Positions 27,059-34,841 of a stretch of DNA of 64,000 nt are shown piece after piece. Made by a program: the position numbers and the translations under genes. Source of the DNA: Pantoea rwandensis (GTDB lineage: Bacteria > Pseudomonadota > Gammaproteobacteria > Enterobacterales > Enterobacteriaceae); contig NZ_MLFR01000006.1 of NCBI RefSeq assembly GCF_002095475.1, positions 1 through 64,000 of the forward strand. The letters run 5' to 3'. The notes beneath the pieces were generated by a model. It was not told the DNA's origin. It did not search any database and saw only the letters and a list, made by a program, of their open reading frames with translations. Position 1 is the first letter of the stretch, and each line of letters opens with the position of its first letter.

Positions 27059-27376
27059 TTAAACAGGGAAGTGCCTTACCGCTATCAGTTGCTTCTCTTT
27101 GGGCTTTTTAGGCGGCTTTTTTGCCCCGCACAAGGGAATAAGAAGAGGGGGATTGACGGGGGCAACTTTGGCATGCGTTACCTCAGACAAACAATGAGGG
27201 CAGTAGTGAATGTTACTGTATTGCATTAATGAAACGGTTAATGCCTGCGCTGGCGTATAACAGCTTCCAATAAACGTACGAGAATCAGGTCGAGGCAAAT
27301 ACTGACAGCCTTCTTTATGGAGCAGCACAGTTCTCGAAGTATGTTGTGAAATATAATACTTTGTTGATTTATACAT
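27059..27376 (-). CDS. Hypothetical Cys/His-containing small protein
   Basis: A 105-residue open frame not found in the E. coli order. It contains HKEGCQYLP, GSCYTPAQA and HYCPHCLSE, a spacing of Cys and His that suggests a small zinc-binding fold, then a basic proline-rich tail (KKPPKKPKEK). The ATG at 27376 has GGA seven bases upstream; an earlier in-frame start at 27418 lacks one. Function unknown. It follows the next small gene (27448) on the same strand and starts 71 bp after its stop. Confidence 0.6.
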   Translation of the reverse strand: MYKSTKYYISQHTSRTVLLHKEGCQYLPRPDSRTFIGSCYTPAQALTVSLMQYSNIHYCPHCLSEVTHAKVAPVNPPLLIPLCGAKKPPKKPKEKQLIAVRHFPV

Positions 27377-27447
27377 GATATTTCCGTTAGCTGTGTGCGA
27401 GTCCTGAAGGAGACTCAAAGTTTAATGAATGATGCGGCTTACATAAC

Positions 27448-27807
27448 TTATAGTTTATCGTATTCAATATTATTTAAATCTGAGCATTTCACTATAGCCT
27501 GAAAATGAATCTGACTACCACGATCGTTGAGGGTGAAAGGGATAAGAAATTTCGTCCCCTCCCTTTTAATCTCATCCCCATGAAATAACAAGGAATTCAT
27601 AGTGATAAGCTGCTTTCCTGACATCTCAGGATGCAGACTCTCAATTAAATCTTGTTTTACTGACTTCAAAGCATCGTTGCTATGAACTTTAAGGCAAATT
27701 ATCGGATCTTGCTGGTTTCCCGTGGGTTGTGAAGCAACTTCATAACCGGATCCACACAGCAACATTCCCAATGTGCATAACAATCCAAGCTTAGCAGTAG
27801 CCTTCAT
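27448..27807 (-). CDS. Hypothetical exported protein
   Basis: A 119-residue protein with an N-terminal signal sequence (LGLLCTLGMLLCGSG); the Cys might be lipidated but the residues before it do not fit a standard lipobox. The mature part has two further cysteines (IICLKV and IVKCSD) that could form a disulphide. It ends in a beta-rich segment FLIPFTLNDRGSQIHFQAI. AAGGGA lies upstream of the ATG. Family not recognised; base composition is more AT-rich than the housekeeping neighbours. Confidence 0.6.
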   Translation of the reverse strand: MKATAKLGLLCTLGMLLCGSGYEVASQPTGNQQDPIICLKVHSNDALKSVKQDLIESLHPEMSGKQLITMNSLLFHGDEIKREGTKFLIPFTLNDRGSQIHFQAIVKCSDLNNIEYDKL

Positions 27808-28250
27808 TTTTGATAATTCCCTTTTTATTATAATTCTTAGCTAGTGTCCTGGATATTTATTGCACACACAATATTAATTTCGAGATTATGCTTAATGCTG
27901 ACTAATGGAATTATTTTTGTTATGGGTAATATTCTTAATTTTATTCAGCCGTTCAGTACCATTTCTGCCAAGTGTGAGGAATGCTAACAACATACCAAAT
28001 CAATAGTCTCGCGCATCTTAGTAAAACTCATTCAATTAACCTGATGAACAGGGAGGGAAATGCAAGAATGTGATGTCAGTAATAAGGATATTGCGTTTTG
28101 ACTTCAGTATTAAATGGCACTAATCAGGTGAATTTGACAGCTAATGTGGCAAAAATAAAATTTCAGGCGCACGACCCATGTGGCGGCGATCGGGCCCATT
28201 GTAAAAAAAATGGGCGGCCAAAGGCCACCCATGATGCTATCTGTAAACTG
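27808..28250. other. Intergenic region before the BON lipoprotein gene
   Basis: 443 bp, AT-rich, with only short out-of-context frames on the plus strand that overlap the BON gene terminator and coding sequence. Apart from that terminator (28203-28232) and the upstream region of the gene at 27448, I see nothing defined. Confidence 0.5.
28203..28232 (-). terminator. Terminator of the BON lipoprotein gene
   Basis: On the minus strand ATGGGTGGCC pairs with GGCCGCCCAT (one G-U) across a TTT loop and is followed by T8. It lies 19 bases past the gene stop. Confidence 0.85.
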
Positions 28251-28565
28251 TTACTTAATCTGCATGTTGTTGACTACAGATTTCACCCCTTCAACACTGC
28301 GGGTCACCGTTACGGCGCGATTCGCCATCTGCGGTGAGCTGACAAAGCCGCTTAGCTGCACTTTACCTTTGAAGGTTTCTACATTGATCTCGGTCGATTT
28401 CAGCGATTCATCGTGCAATAGCTGAGCCTTAACCTTGGTTGTTATCACCGTATCATCAAGGTAGCCCCCGGTGCCTTCCTGTGTAGCGGTTGGTGCACAG
28501 GCGCTGAGTGTCAGTGCCATAAATGCAGCCATCAAAAATCCTGCAACGACTTTGAAAAGATTCAT
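28251..28565 (-). CDS. BON-domain lipoprotein
   Basis: A 104-residue precursor with a lipoprotein signal (lipobox LSAC, lipidated Cys23) and one BON domain (about 36-104). Typical BON features are DDTVITTKVKAQLL, VETFKGKVQLSGFV and AVTVTRSVEGVKSVVNNM. BON proteins (OsmY, DolP) bind membranes in the periplasm; this short single-domain form is probably anchored in the outer membrane. Its first 42 codons and 141 bp of upstream DNA are duplicated about 4 kb away (32479-32744), marking the edge of an insert. Confidence 0.85.
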   Translation of the reverse strand: MNLFKVVAGFLMAAFMALTLSACAPTATQEGTGGYLDDTVITTKVKAQLLHDESLKSTEINVETFKGKVQLSGFVSSPQMANRAVTVTRSVEGVKSVVNNMQIK

Positions 28566-28706
28566 TGGTTATCTCCCTGTCTTAGATGGTGTTTCACCGC
28601 AACGAGACGGTGCATCTAATTGTGGTCTGGGGTTGGCGAATCAGCAAATCGCGGAGAGTGAAAAAGTTTGAATGGCGTAGGTTTTGCCACTCATTGGGTT
28701 AATACG
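28441..28706. repeat. Left copy of 266-bp direct repeat bounding the insert
   Basis: Aligns without gaps to 32479-32744 (constant offset 4038) with about ten mismatches, roughly 96 percent identity. This copy includes the start of the intact BON gene and its upstream region. The sequence outside both ends differs completely between the copies. Confidence 0.92.
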
Positions 28707-28930
28707 TGCCGTGAATGCAGGGTGGCAGCGTGGCTGGGCGAGAAGGGGGATAATGAATCAAAAATGGCTGGTGAACACTGATGATGCTGATTCTTTAATA
28801 CAGAATGTAGATCATTAAGGTGAGGCGGGTCTTAGATTAATCCACAAGCTTCCAGGGCTCTTACGCTGGAAAGTTGAAATGCCCTGCAGCTCTCTTGACG
28901 AACCACACTCATAGCTACAAGGCATAATGT

Positions 28931-29509
28931 TTAAGGCGTAATGTGTGAGGCTATGTTTTTAGCAACCTGAACCGCAACGTCATCCCATGCACTTTCGAGA
29001 ATACCCGTCTGGCTGGTGCCTCCAATGGTTGGATCCTTTTTATGCGAAGAAAATTGCTGGGTCCAGGTTTTACCATTTAGATTAAACGCTGCATTTAATG
29101 TCACTGTACCGACATCAATCGCAGGAGTGATGTTGAACATACCTGCTGAGTATTCAAAGCCTGAACGTGCTTCAAGCACTGTGATGGTCAAATTCTTGCC
29201 ACCCGCAGTGATGTCTGCATAAGTTGAAATGGCTTCTTCAATTCTCGAAGACAATGCAACACCTGTGGGCAGTCGTGTGCGAGAGCCCCCACCCACGAAA
29301 CCATCAGATCCGTGAATATCGATACGTTGAGGGAAATCAGCTGGATTCCAAACAATAGACAGTTTCGGTCTTTCACCCTGAACCTGAACAGACTTCATAT
29401 CCGTAATAGATGAGTAAGCAAGACGATTATTAAAAGGCAGGCTAATAGCGCAGCCAGATAGCCCAACAGCCACACATGCAACGATGGAGGCCTTGAGAAG
29501 CGTATTCAT
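28931..29509 (-). CDS. Orphan lipoprotein
   Basis: A 192-residue precursor with a textbook lipoprotein signal (MNTLLKASIVACVAVGLSGC, lipidated Cys20). The mature part is rich in beta-strand and polar residues: LSIVWNPADFPQRIDIHG, a Gly-rich GGGSRTRLPTG turn, and NLTITVLEARSGFEYS. The C-terminal region WTQQFSSHKKDPTIGGTSQTG leads to an amphipathic helix. I do not recognise the family. The gene is the first one inside the repeat-bounded insert; base composition is intermediate between the core genome and the AT-rich operon. Confidence 0.7.
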   Translation of the reverse strand: MNTLLKASIVACVAVGLSGCAISLPFNNRLAYSSITDMKSVQVQGERPKLSIVWNPADFPQRIDIHGSDGFVGGGSRTRLPTGVALSSRIEEAISTYADITAGGKNLTITVLEARSGFEYSAGMFNITPAIDVGTVTLNAAFNLNGKTWTQQFSSHKKDPTIGGTSQTGILESAWDDVAVQVAKNIASHITP

Positions 29510-29830
29510 AGGTAGTCCCTTTAGAGAAGTAAAGTGCGTAACTGATTACATTTTATAGTTATTACGCGAGCAGTTTACTCTCTTTGAACCAAATCAGTAC
29601 TACCAAAACTAGTAGTTGTTGATTGGCAAGGTCAGTGTGAGTACTTGGGGTGATTGGAATGTAAGATGAGCCATCACAGTCAACGTCCTAATGTTTTTCC
29701 TGTGGTGAGCAGTATTCAGACTATCAATTACATCAGTAAATGGAGTATTAATGTCAATCATTATTACAATGAATAAATGGGATCATAACATTCATGAATT
29801 CATGAGTGTGATTTTGAAAGTCCATAGAAA

Positions 29831-29956
29831 ATGATAGAAGGGCAATGGCTAGAATTGTCACGACCCGGTGAAGGATTTAATGTGTCAGTAATTGATGATA
29901 TCAAGTTTTTCGTTAAAGGAAAGAATGTATGGGAAGATGCAGTTGGGATTATTTAA
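29831..29956 (+). CDS. Short hypothetical ORF next to holin remnant
   Basis: A 41-residue frame beginning MIEGQWLELSRPGEGF and ending WEDAVGII, followed after one base by AAGGAG. It could be the tail of a larger lost gene upstream of the holin-like sequence. Not recognised; weak evidence of translation. Confidence 0.25.
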   Translation: MIEGQWLELSRPGEGFNVSVIDDIKFFVKGKNVWEDAVGII

Positions 29957-30270
29957 AAGGAGTAGGACATATTTGGATTAGGGACAATCATTGAACTGGT
30001 GAAGACCGCAATTGGGTACTTCACCAAGAAGCAGGAAAGCAAAAAGGAGTTAGATGCGAAGAACTAAGAACAACAGAATGAAATTACACTGAAAAGGCGC
30101 GCAAGGAGTTTGTCTAGCGTCAGGCACTTGGCTATGTACTCACATTCATAATTGCATGGAATTACATTGTGAACCCCATCCTTAGGGTTTGTTTCGGTGT
30201 AGTACTAACGTCAATTCCATTACAGAATGTTTGGAGAGTTTTAATTTGTTTTAATTTGTGGTGGTTGAGT
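29957..30270 (+). pseudogene. Degenerate phage-holin-like remnant
   Basis: AAGGAG (29957-29962) is followed, six bases on, by ATA where a start codon would be expected (29969). The frame reads FGLGTIIELVKTAIGYF then KKQESKKELDAKN and stops at TAA 30065. In a second frame a membrane segment RQALGYVLTFIIAWNYIV leads to NPILRVCF. A short helix, a charged linker, then an Arg/Trp/Pro-containing membrane segment resembles three-helix phage holins. Lost start, stop and frameshift indicate decay. Confidence 0.4.
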
Positions 30271-30295
30271 CATTATTAACTAATATATAGATACT

Positions 30296-31132
30296 TTAAT
30301 CAACCTTGTCTTTTTTCTCGATGATTTTTTCTTTTAAACATAAGCGACAAGGTTCAAAACAAAATTTTTCAAGGAATGACTTTTCGAAACTGAAGTCAGA
30401 TGGACCAAATTTTTTTATTCCATATTGATACAAAGCCTCCATTAATTTAGGTTTCAAATTCTTAAGCCAGTAAGTTAATTCTTCTGAATCATTTTTTAAT
30501 AGTCTCGCTGGCTTGTACCGTTTATTATAAACATCCCTATTATTATTCATGAGGTCAACTGCTTTTTTTGTTAACTCTATAGATTTAGCGTAAACTTCTT
30601 CAACTGAAAGTTCAGAAAATTCATAACGGCCACTATTCACATACTCTAATTTTCTTGGCGGGTTTGCTAAAAAAAACTGAGCAGTTAATTTGTCAATGAA
30701 CTTTGATTCATCTTCCCTAAGTAATTCCTTGTGTTCATTAGCGAATTTTTTTAGCCTAAGAATCTCGCCATCACCACGGAATTTAATCTCTGGTGGGATT
30801 TCAAAGTTTATATAATTATTTTTTAAAGACTCGCAATCTGAATTCTTATGGTATTTTGGCGTTGTGTTGGTATCAAACAATAAATTCATGTTTAAAGATT
30901 TTAATCGAGCTTTCTCGATGAAATCCTCTTTTGACTCATCGAACAGAATTCGCGTCTTCCATAATAACTTTATATCATCATCATTCAATAAGACTCTTAA
31001 TTTTTCATTGCTATAGTATTTCTGGCACAATTCGACTGTTACATCATTTGCTATAACATGAAATTGATAAGTAAGACTTTTAAAGCTACTTAATGTTATG
31101 TGATATTTTTGGGGGTGTATATTACTCATCAT
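30296..31132 (-). CDS. Unknown protein with putative metal-binding clusters (operon gene 4)
   Basis: The last and largest gene (278 residues) of the coupled operon. I do not recognise the family with certainty. Visible features: a segment KYHKNSDCESLKNNYINF followed by EIPPEI (about 93-116), a mixed-charge helical middle (SVEEVYAKSIELTKKAVDLM), a Trp-containing YWLKNLKPKLMEALYQYG, and a C-terminal CFEPCRLC cysteine cluster (C-X3-C-X2-C, about 263-270). The His/Cys pairs could bind zinc. No signal or membrane helix, so cytoplasmic. Very AT-rich. Start overlaps the previous stop by 11 bases; the second ATG (31129) is equally possible. Confidence 0.75.
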   Translation of the reverse strand: MMSNIHPQKYHITLSSFKSLTYQFHVIANDVTVELCQKYYSNEKLRVLLNDDDIKLLWKTRILFDESKEDFIEKARLKSLNMNLLFDTNTTPKYHKNSDCESLKNNYINFEIPPEIKFRGDGEILRLKKFANEHKELLREDESKFIDKLTAQFFLANPPRKLEYVNSGRYEFSELSVEEVYAKSIELTKKAVDLMNNNRDVYNKRYKPARLLKNDSEELTYWLKNLKPKLMEALYQYGIKKFGPSDFSFEKSFLEKFCFEPCRLCLKEKIIEKKDKVD

Positions 31133-31484
31133 TCCGCACCATTAATTTCAATTCTTTCAAGTATGGGTTCCCTTCCAAAAGATCAAACTCTATGATTTCC
31201 TTTTCTAACAAAATGCCTATGGCAGAACCTGAAAGATCAACGTTATTATGAGCTTCAATTGCTTTTTTAATCAATGGAATTGTTTCCTTAGATGATAATA
31301 ATATATTTGCTAGTAGTTCACTAATTTTAGCGTGGAACAAACTTGTTTTATTAGTGCCATAAATCTTGCACATTACATCGATCATTGAGTTTATTTTATT
31401 GCTAGGGCGATAGCTTATTATCGAGTAATGGTCTGTACTACTTTCAACTAAACGTTGGTTTATCACATCAGTAAGTTTTTTCAT
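31122..31484 (-). CDS. Unknown RHH-like protein (operon gene 3)
   Basis: A 120-residue protein starting MKKLTDVINQRL. The segment SYRPSNKINSMIDVMCKIYG then TNKTSLFHAKISELLANI (about 25-62) has the strand-helix-helix pattern of ribbon-helix-helix repressors, but the match is weaker than in gene 2. The C-terminal half (IPLIKKAIEAHNNVDLSGSA) is not recognised. ATG 31484 is chosen over a TTG at 31496: it has GAG seven bases upstream and begins one base after the previous stop. Function unknown. Confidence 0.7.
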   Translation of the reverse strand: MKKLTDVINQRLVESSTDHYSIISYRPSNKINSMIDVMCKIYGTNKTSLFHAKISELLANILLSSKETIPLIKKAIEAHNNVDLSGSAIGILLEKEIIEFDLLEGNPYLKELKLMVRNDE

Positions 31485-31485
31485 T

Positions 31486-31893
31486 TTAGTTCTCAATGGA
31501 TAGTAGTTTAATTAAAGCATCATGCTCATGCGAATGTTGGTCGTAAGGATTTGAATATCTGTCGTTTAAATCACTAATGCTTTTCTCTGTATCGATTTCG
31601 AAAAGCCAACTTTGTGCAGGCTGAAAATTATTTAACTCAGGATTGTTAATGTCAGCTAGCCTAGCAATTATATAGCGTGAGTCAAAGTTCTCAACTTCTT
31701 TATGAATGAAGTTATTAATTGCCTTTTCTATAATGGCATTAACCACTTGAGAGCGAGTCTCATCTAAAATTTTTGAAAGCTCATCAATTACATATAAATC
31801 AATTTTGTTTACTTTAATATTCATTTTTGGTTGGGGATGTTTGGTAACTGAAAGATTACCATCTTGAAAATGATTTTCATTAACTTTAATCAT
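31486..31893 (-). CDS. Ribbon-helix-helix-like regulator (operon gene 2)
   Basis: A 135-residue protein. Residues about 25-58 (KVNKIDLYVIDELSKILDE then TRSQVVNAIIEKAINNF) fit a ribbon-helix-helix DNA-binding domain, with the typical TRS turn before the second helix. The tail is acidic and unmatched, ending QHSHEHDALIKLL. The start overlaps the stop of gene 1 by four bases (ATGA). The best inference is an antitoxin or autorepressor acting on the palindrome and TCATAAA repeats in the operon promoter. Confidence 0.75.
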   Translation of the reverse strand: MIKVNENHFQDGNLSVTKHPQPKMNIKVNKIDLYVIDELSKILDETRSQVVNAIIEKAINNFIHKEVENFDSRYIIARLADINNPELNNFQPAQSWLFEIDTEKSISDLNDRYSNPYDQHSHEHDALIKLLSIEN

Positions 31894-32168
31894 TGTATTC
31901 TACCTTTTTTATTAAAGCTATCATTGAAGTAAGTAGTAATCAGTGTATTTTCAGATTCCACAAGAGTTACCCCACCTCTATTTTTGATTCTTTCAAGCTG
32001 CTTTTTAATTTCAGAAATTGAGATCATCATCATTTCAATGGTTTTTTTGTCAAGAATGATTTTGTCACCATCTTTACTTTCAGAACCAAAATGAAGAACC
32101 ATATCAATCATAGACTTATTAATACATCTTTCATTCATACGTTTATATGCATGCCGTGAAATATTCAT
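31890..32168 (-). CDS. DUF4258-like small protein (operon gene 1)
   Basis: A 92-residue protein opening SRHAYKRMNERCINKSMIDMV, the HAxxRMxER pattern typical of DUF4258-like proteins, then FGSESKDGDKIILDKK and a strand ending NTLITTYF. DUF4258-like proteins often occur in toxin-antitoxin-like and mobile loci and have been likened to small RNases, which is family context rather than proof. AAGGGAG lies six bases before the ATG, the best ribosome-binding site in the operon. First gene after the promoter at 32195-32223. Confidence 0.72.
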   Translation of the reverse strand: MNISRHAYKRMNERCINKSMIDMVLHFGSESKDGDKIILDKKTIEMMMISISEIKKQLERIKNRGGVTLVESENTLITTYFNDSFNKKGRIQ

Positions 32169-32194
32169 TGATGTCTCCCTTAAGTGTTGGACTA

Positions 32195-32223
32195 ATCATA
32201 AAGTCATAAATCGAACATTGCAA
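32195..32223 (-). promoter_or_regulatory. Promoter of the four-gene operon
   Basis: Minus strand TTGCAA (32218-32223), 17-base spacer, TATGAT (32195-32200): a good sigma-70 promoter placing the start of transcription about 20 bases before gene 1. Confidence 0.72.
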
Positions 32224-32242
32224 TAGTCATAAAATGACTATT
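32196..32242. promoter_or_regulatory. Operator-like palindrome and TCATAAA repeats
   Basis: AATAGTCAT-AAA-ATGACTATT is a perfect palindrome with 9-base arms at 32222-32242, abutting the -35 box. TCATAAA recurs at 32196-32202, 32204-32210 and 32227-32233, covering the -10 and spacer. This is the layout of an autoregulated ribbon-helix-helix operator. Confidence 0.65.
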
Positions 32243-32315
32243 TTAGTGAATATTGCTTAACCTATTGAATTTTAAGTTTTAATTTGTCGTAAGATTTAAA
32301 TGGTTTAACAGTTGA

Positions 32316-32459
<144 letters not shown>

Positions 32460-32478
32460 TGATTGTTAAACGTTACTG

Positions 32479-32603
32479 GTTATCACCGTATCATCAATGT
32501 ATCCCCCGGAGCCTTCCTATGCAGCAGTTGGTGCACAGGCGCTGAGTGTCAGTGCCATAAATGCAGCCATCAAAAATCCTGCAACGACTTTGAAAAGATT
32601 CAT
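32479..32603 (-). pseudogene. Truncated BON lipoprotein gene fragment
   Basis: Begins with the same start codon, signal peptide and LSAC lipobox as the intact gene at 28251-28565, but reads APTAA then TAG: a stop codon five residues past the lipidated Cys. The remaining homology ends at 32479 and no BON domain is left. It could at most encode a lipoprotein signal peptide. Confidence 0.85.
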
Positions 32604-32744
32604 TGGTTATCTCCCTGTCTTAGATGTTGTTTCACCGCAACGAGACGGTGCATCTAATTGTGGTCTGGGGTTGGCGAATCAGCAAATCGCGGAGTGTGAA
32701 AAAGTTTGAATGGCGTAAGTTTTGCCACTCATTCGGTTAATACG
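32479..32744. repeat. Right copy of 266-bp direct repeat bounding the insert
   Basis: Gap-free match to 28441-28706. It contains only the first part of the BON gene plus its upstream region, and runs up to the 3' side of the trp operon. Confidence 0.92.
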
Positions 32745-32758
32745 AGGAGGGGATGCAA

Positions 32759-32792
32759 GAAAGACCTTACTCGCCGAAACGAATAAGGTCTT
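32759..32792 (-). terminator. trp operon terminator
   Basis: AAGACCTTATTCG pairs with CGAGTAAGGTCTT on the minus strand (one G-U pair), seven bases after the trpA stop, followed by TCTTG. The stem is strong but the U-run is short. Confidence 0.7.
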
Positions 32793-32798
32793 GAAGAT

Positions 32799-33602
32799 TT
32801 AACGGGTGCCCGCTTTCAGATTGCTAACGAAGGCTTTCAGTTCCGCCAGCAGGGTTGCCGGTTCATGCTGATGGCGTTCGATGATTTTCACGATGGCCGA
32901 TCCGGAAATGGCACCTGCTGCGCCTGCGGCAATCGCTTCCTTAACCTGGCTGGCTTCTGAGATGCCAAAGCCCTGAAGGGGAGGGGCTGCGTTATATTCA
33001 CTCAGCTTTTCAATCAAATGATGCAGTGGCTGACTGGCGCGATTCTCCGCACCTGTCACACCTGCGCGTGACAGCAGATAAGTATAACCACGGCCGTGTG
33101 AGGCGATTTCACGCAGCAGATCATCATCAGCATTGGGTGGGCAGATGAAGATGGGTGCGACGTTGTGGCGCATCGCGGCCTGGCGGAATGGGGCGGACTC
33201 TTCGACTGGCACATCGGCAACCAACACCGAGTCCACGCCAACCGCCTCGCACTGAGCATAGAAATTATCAATGCCTTTGCTGAACACCAGGTTGGCATAC
33301 ATCAGTAACCCAATCGGCAGCTCAGGATACTTTTGGCGCACGGTGGCCAGGATTTCGAAACACTGTGCAACGGTTGTACCGGCGGCGAATGCGCGTAATG
33401 TTGCCCCCTGAATCGTCGGGCCATCAGCCAAGGGATCGGAGAACGGGATGCCAAGCTCTAAGGCATCGGCACCGCCCTCGACCAGCGTATCGATAATCTT
33501 CAGTGACAGCTCAGGTGAAGGATCGCCAAGGGTAACGAAAGGTACGAATGCCCCTTCTTTTTTGGCCGACAGACGTTGAAACAGCTGATTATAACGTTCC
33601 AT
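32799..33602 (-). CDS. trpA: Tryptophan synthase alpha subunit
   Basis: Cleaves indole-3-glycerol phosphate to indole, which tunnels to TrpB. The 267-residue TIM barrel has the catalytic Glu49 ([14 protein letters not shown]) and Asp60, the loop 6 region ending [11 protein letters not shown], and the phosphate-binding GFGIS. Start codon overlaps the trpB stop by one base (TGATG), typical of translational coupling and equimolar subunits. Last gene of the operon. Confidence 0.97.
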   Translation of the reverse strand: MERYNQLFQRLSAKKEGAFVPFVTLGDPSPELSLKIIDTLVEGGADALELGIPFSDPLADGPTIQGATLRAFAAGTTVAQCFEILATVRQKYPELPIGLLMYANLVFSKGIDNFYAQCEAVGVDSVLVADVPVEESAPFRQAAMRHNVAPIFICPPNADDDLLREIASHGRGYTYLLSRAGVTGAENRASQPLHHLIEKLSEYNAAPPLQGFGISEASQVKEAIAAGAAGAISGSAIVKIIERHQHEPATLLAELKAFVSNLKAGTR

Positions 33603-34795
33603 CAGATCTCTCCCTTAGCTTTCAAAATATCGTGAACGGTGAAGATGTCTTTATCGCCACGACCAGACAGGTTGACGACCAGTAACTGCTCTTTTTCTGG
33701 ATTCTCGCGGATCATTTTCAACGCGTGAGCCAAGGCGTGAGAGGATTCCAAGGCCGGAATGATCCCCTCTGCGCGGCACAGCTCTTTGAAAGCAGAGAGC
33801 GCTTCGTCATCGGTGATAGAAACATACTCTGCACGACCAATGCTGTTGAGATGGGCGTGCTGAGGACCGACTGATGGGAAATCGAGACCTGCAGAAATAG
33901 AGTAAGACTCCTCAATCTGCCCCTCTTCAGTCTGCATCATCGGTGCTTTCATACCGAAGTAGATGCCCACGCGGCCATGTTTCAGTGGCGCACCGTGTTC
34001 ACCGGTTTCGATCCCGTGACCGGCGGGTTCCACACCGATAAGGCCCACGCTGGTTTCATCGATAAAGTCGGCAAACATACCGATAGCGTTAGAACCGCCA
34101 CCGACACAAGCCAAAACTGCATCAGGCAGACGACCTTCACGTTCTAGAATTTGAGCTTTGGTCTCTTCACCAATCATGCGTTGGAATTCACGCACAATAG
34201 TCGGGAACGGATGGGGACCGGCTGCCGTGCCGAGCATGTAATGCGCGGTTTCATAGCTGCCAGACCAGTCGCGTAAAGCTTCGTTACAGGCATCTTTCAG
34301 CGTGGCGGAACCGCTGTGCACCGGGATCACTTCTGCGCCCATCAAACGCATGCGGAACACGTTCGGTGACTGACGTTCAACGTCTTTAGCGCCCATATAA
34401 ATACGGCACTTCATACCCAGCAATGCGCAGGCCAGAGCGGACGCAACACCGTGCTGACCCGCACCGGTTTCGGCAATGATTTCATTCTTGCCCATACGCT
34501 TAGCCAACAGCGCCTGACCCAAAACCTGGTTGGTTTTATGCGCGCCGCCGTGCAGCAGATCTTCGCGCTTCAAGTACAGGCGGGTGTTGGTGCCTTTGGT
34601 CAGGTTAGTGCACAAAGTCAGGGCGGTAGGACGCCCGGCATAGTTCTTCAGCAGGTCGGTAAACTCCGCCTGAAACTCTGGATCACGTTGTGCTTCGACA
34701 AACGCGTTTTCCAGTTGGCGCAGGGCCGGCATCAAAATTTGTGGCACATATTGACCGCCAAACTCGCCAAAATAGGGATTCAATAACGTGGTCAT
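33602..34795 (-). CDS. trpB: Tryptophan synthase beta subunit
   Basis: PLP enzyme that joins indole and serine. The 397-residue protein matches E. coli TrpB in length, with the PLP Lys in [12 protein letters not shown], the conserved Glu region [13 protein letters not shown], and the phosphate-binding GGGSNAIG. The start at 34795 ([16 protein letters not shown]) has AAGGAAG upstream; the open frame continues 68 codons further into trpC but that part is unconserved. Confidence 0.97.
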   Translation of the reverse strand: MTTLLNPYFGEFGGQYVPQILMPALRQLENAFVEAQRDPEFQAEFTDLLKNYAGRPTALTLCTNLTKGTNTRLYLKREDLLHGGAHKTNQVLGQALLAKRMGKNEIIAETGAGQHGVASALACALLGMKCRIYMGAKDVERQSPNVFRMRLMGAEVIPVHSGSATLKDACNEALRDWSGSYETAHYMLGTAAGPHPFPTIVREFQRMIGEETKAQILEREGRLPDAVLACVGGGSNAIGMFADFIDETSVGLIGVEPAGHGIETGEHGAPLKHGRVGIYFGMKAPMMQTEEGQIEESYSISAGLDFPSVGPQHAHLNSIGRAEYVSITDDEALSAFKELCRAEGIIPALESSHALAHALKMIRENPEKEQLLVVNLSGRGDKDIFTVHDILKAKGEI

Positions 34796-34841
34796 CTTTT
34801 CATCTTCCTTATTCGGCCCGCGCAGGGGCGGGCTCGCGAAA

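Larger units (their letters stand above)
29510..30295. other. Non-coding and decayed stretch in the insert
   Basis: 786 bp between the orphan lipoprotein and the four-gene operon. It holds a short frame (29831-29956) and a degraded holin-like sequence (about 29957-30270), both on the plus strand, and otherwise AT-rich sequence without supportable genes. No integrase, transposase or tRNA is visible. Confidence 0.55.

Noticed and set aside
28098..28425. Plus-strand frames overlapping the BON lipoprotein gene
   Set aside because: They run through the terminator and antisense to a clear BON domain and lipobox; no ribosome-binding sites.
32463..32709. Plus-strand frames in the right repeat copy
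   Set aside because: The same frame occurs antisense to the intact BON gene in the left copy, so it is a by-product of the duplication.
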